From the NCBI RefSeq assembly GCF_014841125.1, contig NZ_JACYTQ010000002.1:62001-126000 (forward strand): a stretch of DNA of 64,000 nucleotides, given 5' to 3'. Of this stretch, positions 24,679-35,234 are shown piece by piece. The position numbers and the translations under genes were made by a program. The stretch is from Echinicola arenosa. GTDB lineage: Bacteria; Bacteroidota; Bacteroidia; Cytophagales; Cyclobacteriaceae. The notes under the pieces were generated by a model. The model saw nothing but the letters and a program-made list of their open reading frames with translations. It was not told where the DNA came from and ran no database searches. Within the stretch, counting starts at the first letter, position 1, and each line of letters begins with the position of its first letter.

Positions 24679-25755
24679 ATGACAAATTCCCCTCTTCGGA
24701 TTTTAGTAGTAGGATGTGGCAATATGGGAGCTTCCCATGCTTTAGCGTACCACCAAATGGATGGCTTTGAGATTTGTGGACTAGTTGCCAGAGGCGATAG
24801 CAAACAAGTACTTAATGAAAAACTAAAGGCCGATTATCCATTATTTTCAAGTTATGAAGAGGCCTTGGAAACCACCAAACCAGATGCTGTTTGTATTTCC
24901 ACCTATCCTGACACCCATGAGGAATATGCGTTGAAAGCCTTGGCAGCCGGCTGCCATATTTTTATAGAAAAACCCTTAGCAGATACCGTTGCCGGTTCTG
25001 AGAGGATAGTGGAAGCCGCAAAAGAAGCCAACAAAAAAGTGGTGGTAGGCTATATCCTTAGGCACCATCCATCCTGGATGAAGTTTACGGAGATCGCCCA
25101 AGGGCTGGGACAGCCACTGGTGATGCGCATGAACCTCAACCAGCAAAGCCACGGCAGGATGTGGGATGTCCATAGAAACCTAATGAAAAGCCTGAGCCCG
25201 ATCGTGGATTGTGGCGTACATTATATTGATGTGATGTGCCAAATGACCGGCTCCAAGCCAGTGAGGGTATCGGCCATCGGGGCAAGGCTGACCGATGATA
25301 TCCCTGAGGACAATTATAATTACGGACAATTACAGATCACCTTTGAAAACGGCTCGGTGGGCTGGTATGAAGCTGGCTGGGGACCAATGGTGAGTGAAAC
25401 GGCCTTTTTTGTCAAAGATGTATTTGGGCCAAAAGGTTCCGCTTCCATTGTGGCCAAGGAAGCCAGTGGAGCGGGAAAATCCGATTCTGTGGATGACCAT
25501 ACCAAAACCGAATCCATCCGCATCCACCATGCTGCCATTGATGCCAATAATGAATTTGTAAAAAATGATGAATGGGTAGAAATGAAGGATGAACCCGGCC
25601 ACCAGGAACTTTGCGATCGTGAACAAGCCTACTTCCTCAAAGCGATCCAAGAGGACATCGACCTGGCTTCCCATCTGGAGGATGCCGTCAATAGCTTAAA
25701 AGTAGCCTTTGCCTGTGATGAATCCGTAAAGACGGGCAAGATGGTAGAGTTGTAA
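24679..25755 (+). CDS. Gfo/Idh/MocA-family sugar oxidoreductase
   Basis: 358 residues from the ATG at 24679, which places the Rossmann motif V-V-G-C-G-N-M-G-A-S-H at residues 10-20, the normal spacing. The catalytic-type E-K-P-L-A follows near residue 98, and D-C-G-V-H-Y-I-D near 179 gives the conserved His/Asp of the C-terminal domain. These NAD(P)-dependent enzymes oxidise or reduce sugars and inositols. The substrate is not readable. It is a single gene, bounded downstream by a large hairpin. Confidence 0.87.
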   Translation: MTNSPLRILVVGCGNMGASHALAYHQMDGFEICGLVARGDSKQVLNEKLKADYPLFSSYEEALETTKPDAVCISTYPDTHEEYALKALAAGCHIFIEKPLADTVAGSERIVEAAKEANKKVVVGYILRHHPSWMKFTEIAQGLGQPLVMRMNLNQQSHGRMWDVHRNLMKSLSPIVDCGVHYIDVMCQMTGSKPVRVSAIGARLTDDIPEDNYNYGQLQITFENGSVGWYEAGWGPMVSETAFFVKDVFGPKGSASIVAKEASGAGKSDSVDDHTKTESIRIHHAAIDANNEFVKNDEWVEMKDEPGHQELCDREQAYFLKAIQEDIDLASHLEDAVNSLKVAFACDESVKTGKMVEL

Positions 25756-25829
25756 TTTGGAATACTTGAATCATCAATTAGGGGACTTATAAATCACCTT
25801 ATGATGACCTGTAATATAAAATAGCCAAA

Positions 25830-25868
25830 GGTGTACCAAGCCAATAGAATATGGTGGCTTGGTACACC
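25830..25868. repeat. Perfect 14-bp inverted repeat hairpin
   Basis: GGTGTACCAAGCCA (25830-25843) and TGGCTTGGTACACC (25855-25868) are perfect inverted copies around an 11-base loop, with weaker pairing continuing outwards (CCAAA / TTGG). No T run follows, so it is a poor intrinsic terminator for the gene before it; it looks more like a REP-type palindrome at the edge of the AT-rich island. Confidence 0.7.
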
Positions 25869-25933
25869 ATTGGTTTACGGATATACTACTTTGGGTGCAA
25901 TTACAACAGAGCACTGTGCTAAAATATTGAAAG

Positions 25934-27673
25934 ATGAGATTTGATATATTTATTGATAAGCATTGGGATATTTTTATTTCACACATTTGTGAGTTTCATC
26001 CCTTAAATACAGAATTTATTGATAAGTTTAATTATGAGCTTAGTTGGACTTCTATTAGCAAAAACCAAAATTTAAAGTGGAATGTTGATTCCCTTGAAAA
26101 GTATGAAAATCGATTTTTGTGGCATGAGTTAGCATGGAATTCTGGAATTAATTGGTCTACTGATTTAATAAAGAAATTTAACAAACGACTGGATTGGTAT
26201 TACTTGGGAAGAAATAATAAACTTCCAATTTCAGAGACTTTTATTAATGAACACAGAAAGAAGATTTTTATAATAGAGTCAAATGTATTTTTAACTGAGC
26301 AGTTAGAAAAAGTTTATGGTAAACCTCTTTTGCCAGCACTAAAAGGCAAAACTGAAAAAATACTAATTGACGACTTTAATGATGTTGATAAATTACTCAT
26401 TGACAAGAATAAGGAACTCAGACAAAATAGCAGATTGTTCTATGAAAACTATATTAAAAAAGAGATAGAAGGTAGAAATCTAAATGATATTTTTGAAAGC
26501 AAGTTTGATTATTCTCAGCGATTCTTTTTTATGCAACCTATTGAAAATGACGAATACGGATTAACTCCTGAATTTGAAGTTGACGGTAGAAATCCTTTTG
26601 ATATATTGCAAAATGACCGAAATATAATTGAACTTAAAAACAACCTTGTTTTAAAAAGTGGTTCTTTACAAGAAGGAAAATCAAGATTGTTGGAAATGCC
26701 ACGTTTTTCAACATTTTCCTACAATCCAATTTTGTTAGTAAGTGAGAATATTAAAACCATTTTAGAACAATTTAATCTTCCTGACTATACCCTCACATTG
26801 GTAAAATTAAAACCGAAAAAAATAAATACTAGAGATAAATTCTACTTACTCCAGATAAATCACGATACTTTAACAAAAGAGTTGGATTTCGAGAAAGTAC
26901 ATTTTTCCTATCGCCTTAAAAAAGGAATCATTGCTTCTCAAGCTTCATATAGTGAATGGAAAAACATAGAAACTCCAATTACTTCATATGCTGATTTGCA
27001 GGAGTTTTTAAACAATTTAAATAAAGAATTAAAAAATAAAGGAATGAGGGAAAGCATCGAATTCCGACCATCAGAATTTATTTTAAACACAAAATATGAT
27101 TTGTATTCTTATTCAGTTCATAACAAATTCATAGTTTCAGAATTTTTAAAAAATGAACTTGAAAAACATTTGCCAAGTCAAATTTCATTTCATTCTGCAC
27201 AACTTCTCTCCATAAAAATAGAACAAGAACAATACGACTTGATGTCAAAGAGAGAAATCGATTTGATTGACAAAGTTACACGAATTAAGTACACTAATGC
27301 TTCAGAAGACTTGTTCTATTATGACAAAATGCAAAGATTAGAGGAGGCTGATTCCGAATTACCTGAGAACAGTTTTAAAGGAGATGAGTTCACTAATAAA
27401 GAGAAAGAACTAAATGTTGTTCTTCCTGAAAAATTTAAAAGACTTTTTAGGAAAGGGAATATCGATGATGAGTATGAGCTACTATCAATTGATGATTTTT
27501 ATATACAAAACGAATTTGCAGATAGAATTCCCGAGACTTATAAATCACTGATATTTGCTGAGAACGGCTGTGGTGATTCATTGGGCTTAATTTTAAATAA
27601 GAAAAGTGATTATAAATTGAAGTCTCAGATTTATGAATTTTTACATGAAACAGGTGAGGTTGAAAAGAAGTAA
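25934..27673 (+). CDS. Large SUKH (SMI1/KNR4)-domain protein, immunity-like
   Basis: 579 residues, markedly AT-rich compared with neighbours. Residues about 20-105 contain three imperfect repeats of roughly 28 residues with the pattern K-F/Y-x-x-x-L-x-W-x-x-L/I-x-x-N-x-x-L/I-x-W (for example Y-E-N-R-F-L-W-H-E-L-A-W-N-S-G-I-N-W). A middle part (about 190-270) resembles immunity proteins with N-L-V-L-K-S-G. The last ~95 residues (about 485-579) have the SUKH layout: L-P-E-K-F-K-R-L-F, then F-A-E-N-G-C-G-D-S-L-G-L-I-L. SUKH domains are common immunity modules against polymorphic toxins. No toxin gene is adjacent, so it may be an orphan immunity gene. No signal peptide, so it acts in the cytosol. 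Confidence 0.7.
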   Translation: MRFDIFIDKHWDIFISHICEFHPLNTEFIDKFNYELSWTSISKNQNLKWNVDSLEKYENRFLWHELAWNSGINWSTDLIKKFNKRLDWYYLGRNNKLPISETFINEHRKKIFIIESNVFLTEQLEKVYGKPLLPALKGKTEKILIDDFNDVDKLLIDKNKELRQNSRLFYENYIKKEIEGRNLNDIFESKFDYSQRFFFMQPIENDEYGLTPEFEVDGRNPFDILQNDRNIIELKNNLVLKSGSLQEGKSRLLEMPRFSTFSYNPILLVSENIKTILEQFNLPDYTLTLVKLKPKKINTRDKFYLLQINHDTLTKELDFEKVHFSYRLKKGIIASQASYSEWKNIETPITSYADLQEFLNNLNKELKNKGMRESIEFRPSEFILNTKYDLYSYSVHNKFIVSEFLKNELEKHLPSQISFHSAQLLSIKIEQEQYDLMSKREIDLIDKVTRIKYTNASEDLFYYDKMQRLEEADSELPENSFKGDEFTNKEKELNVVLPEKFKRLFRKGNIDDEYELLSIDDFYIQNEFADRIPETYKSLIFAENGCGDSLGLILNKKSDYKLKSQIYEFLHETGEVEKK

Positions 27674-27806
27674 AAGCACCCAGTCGAGTAGGCAAAGGGG
27701 AATACCACCACTTTACCTTATGTCATCGCTGTTGACAATAGCTTTGGTTTCAATTAACTACTCGCCAATTTTTAGGACATCACTTAAAACTACATGACCC
27801 CCACTA
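27674..27806. other. Gene-free stretch after the SUKH gene
   Basis: Part of a 518-bp gap. I found no gene, hairpin or repeat in this portion; the structured part of the gap starts at 27807. Confidence 0.3.
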
Positions 27807-27853
27807 GGTGTAGTCTGAGACTACACCTTCCTATCCATGGAATTTGCAATTCC
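27807..27853. repeat. REP-like palindrome pair
   Basis: A palindrome with ten-base arms GGTGTAGTCT/AGACTACACC around a single G (27807-27827) is followed by GGAATTTGCAATTCC (27839-27853). The second motif and the ~30 bases after it recur at 28703-28750, and both motif types also occur near 13732-13875. Confidence 0.7.
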
Positions 27854-27888
27854 CAGTTTAGAAAGAGTCATGAATGGGTAAAGCTATT

Positions 27889-27999
27889 CCATTTGGACTG
27901 ACTCATACTACGATGGTGCGTATCTTCAGAAAAAATACTTACCCTCCGTTGACGCTAGTGAACATCAATTCCAATAAATATCTTAGGTAATTTTTCCAT
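27889..27999 (-). pseudogene. IS110-family transposase remnant (N-terminus)
   Basis: On the minus strand from the ATG at 27997-27999 the frame reads M-E-K-L-P-K-I-F-I-G-I-D-V-H, an in-frame TAG, then R-Q-R-R-V-S-I-F-S-E-D-T-H-H-R-S-M-S-Q-S. This is the opening of IS110/IS1111-type DEDD transposases, whose first catalytic Asp lies in G-I-D-V-H. The similarity stops at the edge of the repeat next to the REP-like palindrome. The rest of the ~330-residue protein is missing, so the element is dead. The bases upstream (28000-28191) show no further feature. Confidence 0.65.
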
Positions 28000-28191
28000 T
28001 TTAATGATTGATAAGCTTTGGTTCTGATTCTTAAATGAAACAGTTATATCATGACCATCTTTAATAAGTAGAGGTTTTAGTGCTTTATAAAAAGTTAATT
28101 TTAAAAATTTAGATCGGTTGTAAATCGAAAATAAGTTCGTAATATCCACTACTTTTCATCTAAAAGACCATTGTACTCAAATTGACCTAAA

Positions 28192-28677
28192 ATGAGAGAA
28201 TATCAATTAGAGATTTTTGCTGATTATTTCCAGTTTCATCTTTATGATGAAAAACTGAACCCAAATTTTGGAGAAGCATGGAATCAATTTTCAGTGGATA
28301 ACTTTCTTGCATTAAGAAGAGAGGGCATTGGAATTGGAACAATAAGAAATATGGACGTTCCAGTGAATATTAAAATATACGATTCTGAACCCAAAATAAA
28401 AGAAGACTTGAATCAAGTTTTCCAAATTAACGAAACCGATTTAACTATAATCTCTGGAAAATTAGTCGTGATTGGATGCACCGAATATTTTCCTGATGCA
28501 AAACGCATTGAATTGGATAGAGGGATATACAGAGTTAGAATTTATTATTCTGACTTAGACAAACTATCTGAGGACGGACTTGATGGCGAGGACAATTACC
28601 ATTTAGAGATTTGGAAAACAGATAATACTAAAGAACCGATATTTAATAAAATAAAACCTGCGCCCAAAAAAGTATAA
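28192..28677 (+). CDS. Hypothetical AT-rich protein, possibly immunity-related
   Basis: 161 residues, acidic, predicted beta-rich, no signal peptide. Motifs: Q-L-E-I-F-A-D-Y-F-Q-F-H-L-Y-D at the start, V-P-V-N-I-K-I-Y, R-I-E-L-D-R-G-I-Y-R-V-R-I-Y-Y-S-D-L-D, and E-D-N-Y-H-L-E-I-W near the end. Proteins with this beta-sandwich pattern and a closing Y-H-x-E-x-W occur as orphans and as immunity genes, but I cannot name the family. It lies between two REP-like motifs, downstream of the SUKH gene and the IS110 fragment, in sequence of similarly low GC, so it was probably acquired with the island. Confidence 0.6.
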   Translation: MREYQLEIFADYFQFHLYDEKLNPNFGEAWNQFSVDNFLALRREGIGIGTIRNMDVPVNIKIYDSEPKIKEDLNQVFQINETDLTIISGKLVVIGCTEYFPDAKRIELDRGIYRVRIYYSDLDKLSEDGLDGEDNYHLEIWKTDNTKEPIFNKIKPAPKKV

Positions 28678-28702
28678 GTAATTGCTTGCTCTCGCCTATT
28701 TT

Positions 28703-28717
28703 GGAATTTGCAATTCC
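28703..28717. repeat. REP-like palindrome, second copy
   Basis: GGAATTTGCAATTCC is identical to 27839-27853, and the next ~30 bases (CCAGTTTAG...ATGAATGG) are nearly the same in both places. With the first copy it brackets the IS110 fragment and the hypothetical gene. Confidence 0.65.
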
Positions 28718-28821
28718 CAGTTTAGGAAGGATCATGAATGGATAAATCGGAGCCATGCTCCACCACCTCCGTTTTGGTACAAACCTAATCGATAACATAG
28801 CCTGACGTATTTTATCCCCCT

Positions 28822-29751
28822 CTAAGCCCTTTTCCTTATCAATTCCCTTTCCTTCCATTCTGTTGGGGACATGCCTTCAAACTGTTTGAATACCCTGGAA
28901 AAATAATTCACACTGCTAAAGCCACTTTCAAAGCAGGCTTCGGTGATATTGCTGCCCTTCCAGAGGATTTGCTTCTTGGCCAATTCCAACCTTTCCCTGT
29001 TGACAAACCTTACGGGCGTTTCTCCTAGCTCCCTTTGGAAAGCCCTGAAAAACTGGGCGCGTGAAAGACAGGCTTGACTGGCTAAACCATCTACGTTCAT
29101 CACTTGATGCAAATTCTGGCGGATGTACCGCACCACATGGGCCAGCCTGTTTCGGGTGCTGAGCTTATCGACATTTTTCAATAAGTAATGTCTGGCTTGG
29201 GTTTGCATCAAGCTGGCAATCAGCTCCCGGGTGGTATTGGAGGCCTTCATTTGTTTCCCAAAGCCATTGTCCACCATCACCCTGATCAGGCTATTGAGGT
29301 TTTCCTGAACCAATTGGTTGTTCATCAGTAAAAAGTTATCCTTGCTCCAAGTCCATTTTTCCTCATCTATTTTGGGAAAGTGTTCATTGAGCCAAGCCAT
29401 AGTTTCCTGTACAAATCCCTCACTGATTTCCAATGCCAAACATTGTGTGGGGTCATCGAAAGTAGCTTCTGGAAAGTCGATGTACATCAATTCGGATGCC
29501 GGCATCACAATGGATTGTCCGGGTAAAAACTCAAATGCATCCTGTGACCTGAGGTGCATGATTTTCTTGCCCTGAATCATGCTTACAATAACCGGATTGT
29601 CAAACTGCAGGTCAAAATTATGGGCCAGCTTACTGGTTTCATAGACGTTCAAAACCGCATGGTCTGCCTGGTGTGCCGTCCTGTGCTCCACCTCTGATTT
29701 AGGAGAGCTAAAAATCTTATACTTCTCTTTGATATGGATGGTGTTCAGCAT
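28822..29751 (-). CDS. AraC-family transcriptional regulator
   Basis: 309 residues. The C-terminal ~100 residues hold both AraC helix-turn-helix motifs (N-V-D-G-L-A-S-Q-A-C-L-S-R-A-Q-F-F-R-A-F, then I-T-E-A-C-F-E-S-G-F-S-S-V-N-Y-F-S-R-V-F-K-Q) and the usual G-M-S-P-T-E-W ending. The N-terminal ~190 residues are a cupin-like sensor of the type found in regulators of alcohol and aldehyde dehydrogenase genes. It is divergent from the aldehyde dehydrogenase gene, with 167 bp between, and most likely controls it in response to an aldehyde or alcohol (inference). Confidence 0.88.
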   Translation of the reverse strand: MLNTIHIKEKYKIFSSPKSEVEHRTAHQADHAVLNVYETSKLAHNFDLQFDNPVIVSMIQGKKIMHLRSQDAFEFLPGQSIVMPASELMYIDFPEATFDDPTQCLALEISEGFVQETMAWLNEHFPKIDEEKWTWSKDNFLLMNNQLVQENLNSLIRVMVDNGFGKQMKASNTTRELIASLMQTQARHYLLKNVDKLSTRNRLAHVVRYIRQNLHQVMNVDGLASQACLSRAQFFRAFQRELGETPVRFVNRERLELAKKQILWKGSNITEACFESGFSSVNYFSRVFKQFEGMSPTEWKERELIRKRA

Positions 29752-29793
29752 CTTAGCTTTTGGGTTTATTCTTTTCTCTCGGATAAATTACTC

Positions 29794-29832
29794 AAAATGA
29801 GACGGTACTCCAAGGCTTTGATAAAAATGAGA
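29794..29832 (+). promoter_or_regulatory. Direct-repeat candidate AraC site
   Basis: AAAATGAGA occurs at 29794-29802 and again at 29824-29832, 30 bases apart (about three helical turns), inside the gap between the AraC gene and the aldehyde dehydrogenase gene. AraC proteins typically bind direct repeats on one face of the helix. Confidence 0.4.
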
Positions 29833-29918
29833 TTATTGTGCTAATGGATGAAACTATCCTGAAAGAGTAATTAATAGAAACTGGTCAACTTTATCCTAAA
29901 CCAAAATAATCAGTAATA

Positions 29919-31448
29919 ATGACAACTATTGCACAAGAGAAGCCAAGTACCCAGTTGGCACGCCCAGAATTTAAATCCCATTATGACAATTTCATTGGCG
30001 GTAAATTCGTCGCTCCCGTAGGTGGAGATTATTTCGATGTCATCAGTCCGGTAGACGGCAAAGTTTTTACAAAAGTAGCTCGTAGCAAAGCTGCAGATGT
30101 AGAATTAGCCTTGGATGCCGCTCATAAAGCTTTCCCAAAATGGAGCAATGCTTCTGCAACAGAAAGAAGCAATGTCATGCTTAAAATTGCAGATAGAATA
30201 GAAAATAAACTGGAATACCTAGCAGCCGTAGAAACCATTGACAATGGTAAACCAGTGAGAGAGACCATCAATGCTGACTTGGCGTTGGTGGTCGATCATT
30301 TCAGGTATTTTGCTTCGGTGATCAGAGCTGAAGAAGGCTCTGTCTCTGAACTCGATACCCACACGGTCTCCATGAACATCAAGGAGCCTCTTGGTGTGGT
30401 TGCTCAAATCATTCCATGGAATTTCCCCATCCTGATGGCCACCTGGAAAATTGCCCCAGCCATGGCGGCAGGTTGTTGCACAGTGGTCAAGCCTGCCGAA
30501 CAGACTCCTGCATCAATTATGGTATTGATGGAGCTGATCGGTGACCTGATCCCTGAAGGCGTGGTCAATATCGTCAATGGCTTTGGTCCGGAAGCGGGCA
30601 AACCTTTGGCCCAGTCACCCAGAGTGGCAAAGGTTGCCTTCACAGGCGAAACAACGACCGGAAGACTCATCATGCAATATGCCTCTGAAAACCTCAATCC
30701 TGTGACCATGGAGCTGGGAGGCAAGTCTCCTAATGTCTTCTTTCCTTCGGTCATGGATGCTGATGATGAGTTTTTGGATAAGTGCATTGAGGGGGCTGTA
30801 ATGTTTGCCCTCAATCAGGGAGAGGTTTGTACCTGCCCAAGCCGCATTTTGGTCCACGAAAAAATATATGATGCCTTTATGGAAAAAGTAGTGGCCCGAA
30901 CAGAAGCCATCAAAATGGGCCACCCCTTGGACAAAACCACCATGATGGGCGCCCAAGCTTCGCAGGATCAGTATGAAAAAATCCTCAACTATATTGATAT
31001 CGGAAAGCAAGAAGGTGCTGAAGTCCTTACCGGAGGAAAAGCGGCCGGCCTGAACAGCGGCCTTGAAAACGGCTACTATGTCCAACCAACATTGCTTAAG
31101 GGCAACAACAAAATGCGGGTCTTTCAAGAGGAAATTTTTGGCCCCGTCTGTTCTGTAACTACTTTCAAAGATGTGGAAGACGCCATTGACCTTTCCAATG
31201 ATACCTTGTATGGTTTAGGAGCTGGGGTGTGGACAAGAGATGCCCATGAAGCCTATCAGGTTCCAAGATCGATCAAAGCTGGCAGGGTATGGGTCAACTG
31301 CTACCACGCCTATCCAGCACATGCCCCATTTGGAGGTTATAAAAAATCAGGATTTGGGAGAGAAAACCATTTGATGATGCTAAACCATTATCGTCAAAAC
31401 AAAAATATGTTGATCTCTTATGATAAAAACAAACTAGGATTCTTTTAG
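29919..31448 (+). CDS. NAD-dependent aldehyde dehydrogenase (acetaldehyde-type)
   Basis: 509 residues, the standard length. Visible motifs: I-I-P-W-N-F-P near 164, K-P-A-E-Q-T-P near 191, the nucleotide loop F-T-G-E-T-T-T-G-R near 241, catalytic Glu265 in M-E-L-G-G-K-S-P, and catalytic Cys304 in Q-G-E-V-C-T. The Q-G-E-V-C-T form and the adjacent DUF779 gene are typical of the ExaC/AldB-like enzymes that oxidise acetaldehyde and chloroacetaldehyde. It is cytosolic and probably under the divergent AraC regulator. Confidence 0.93.
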   Translation: MTTIAQEKPSTQLARPEFKSHYDNFIGGKFVAPVGGDYFDVISPVDGKVFTKVARSKAADVELALDAAHKAFPKWSNASATERSNVMLKIADRIENKLEYLAAVETIDNGKPVRETINADLALVVDHFRYFASVIRAEEGSVSELDTHTVSMNIKEPLGVVAQIIPWNFPILMATWKIAPAMAAGCCTVVKPAEQTPASIMVLMELIGDLIPEGVVNIVNGFGPEAGKPLAQSPRVAKVAFTGETTTGRLIMQYASENLNPVTMELGGKSPNVFFPSVMDADDEFLDKCIEGAVMFALNQGEVCTCPSRILVHEKIYDAFMEKVVARTEAIKMGHPLDKTTMMGAQASQDQYEKILNYIDIGKQEGAEVLTGGKAAGLNSGLENGYYVQPTLLKGNNKMRVFQEEIFGPVCSVTTFKDVEDAIDLSNDTLYGLGAGVWTRDAHEAYQVPRSIKAGRVWVNCYHAYPAHAPFGGYKKSGFGRENHLMMLNHYRQNKNMLISYDKNKLGFF

Positions 31449-31467
31449 GAATATTGTTTGGGTTAAG

Positions 31468-31500
31468 AAGGGAGCTGAGTGGATGCGGCTCCCTTTTCTT
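31468..31500 (+). terminator. Hairpin between aldehyde dehydrogenase and DUF779
   Basis: AAGGGAGC (31468-31475) pairs with GCTCCCTT (31488-31495) around a 12-base loop and is followed by TTCTTTTC. It has terminator shape and would lower DUF779 expression relative to the dehydrogenase. Confidence 0.5.
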
Positions 31501-31519
31501 TTCATAAAAATAACATATC

Positions 31520-31903
31520 ATGAGTTTTCAAAGAATAGACATTACCAACGCTGCAAAAGAACTAATTGACCAACTCAGGGCTGACCATGGCCCGCTGATG
31601 TTTCATCAAAGCGGAGGGTGTTGCGATGGTTCCAGTCCCATGTGCTACGCCAAGGGGGAATTTAAAACCGGCGCGTCCGATGTGTGGATGGGGAATATCC
31701 ATGATTGCGACTTTTACATGTCCAAAGATCAATTTGAATATTGGAAACACACCCATTTGACTTTGGACGTAACGGATGGCCGAGGAGCAAGCTTCTCTTT
31801 GGAAATCCCCTATGGAAAGCGCTTTTTGATCAAAAGCCGCATGCTGACAGAGGAAGAGTTGGGTGACCTTGAGCCTATCCAATCCGGAGATAACAGTTCT
31901 TAA
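31520..31903 (+). CDS. DUF779 family protein
   Basis: 127 residues with the diagnostic DUF779 core: L-M-F-H-Q-S-G-G-C-C-D-G-S-S-P-M-C followed by D-V-W-M-G and F-Y-M-S-K-D-Q-F-E-Y-W. The Cys-Cys and later Cys may bind a metal or a thiol. The family is nearly always encoded beside an acetaldehyde dehydrogenase, as here, and may help activate or protect it, but its activity is unproven. Confidence 0.9.
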   Translation: MSFQRIDITNAAKELIDQLRADHGPLMFHQSGGCCDGSSPMCYAKGEFKTGASDVWMGNIHDCDFYMSKDQFEYWKHTHLTLDVTDGRGASFSLEIPYGKRFLIKSRMLTEEELGDLEPIQSGDNSS

Positions 31904-31950
31904 CCGTTGCCTGTTTGGCGTTAGGAAAAAAGTAAAACAGTTTAAATGAC

Positions 31951-31991
31951 AAAGGGTGGTGACTTGCTAAAGTTGAAGTCACCACCCTTTT
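31951..31991. terminator. Strong bidirectional terminator
   Basis: AAGGGTGGTGACT (about 31952-31964) pairs perfectly with AGTCACCACCCTT (31977-31989) around a 12-base loop, flanked by A and T runs. It separates the plus-strand DUF779 gene from the minus-strand GH2 gene and suits both. Confidence 0.85.
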
Positions 31992-32011
31992 AGGTTTAAC
32001 CCAAAGATCTG

Positions 32012-35134
<3,123 letters not shown>

Positions 35135-35234
35135 TTATAATTTGTTTAATAGGTTTTATGAAGATACCAGCAAGAAATGCTGACTTTGGATTTAGTTGTT
35201 AATAGCTGTATAAAGTACAATGTAAGAGAATCAA

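Noticed and set aside
30404-31127. Two long minus-strand open frames inside the aldehyde dehydrogenase gene
   Set aside because: They lie opposite a gene with all catalytic motifs, and their translations show no domain; they are shadow frames caused by codon bias.
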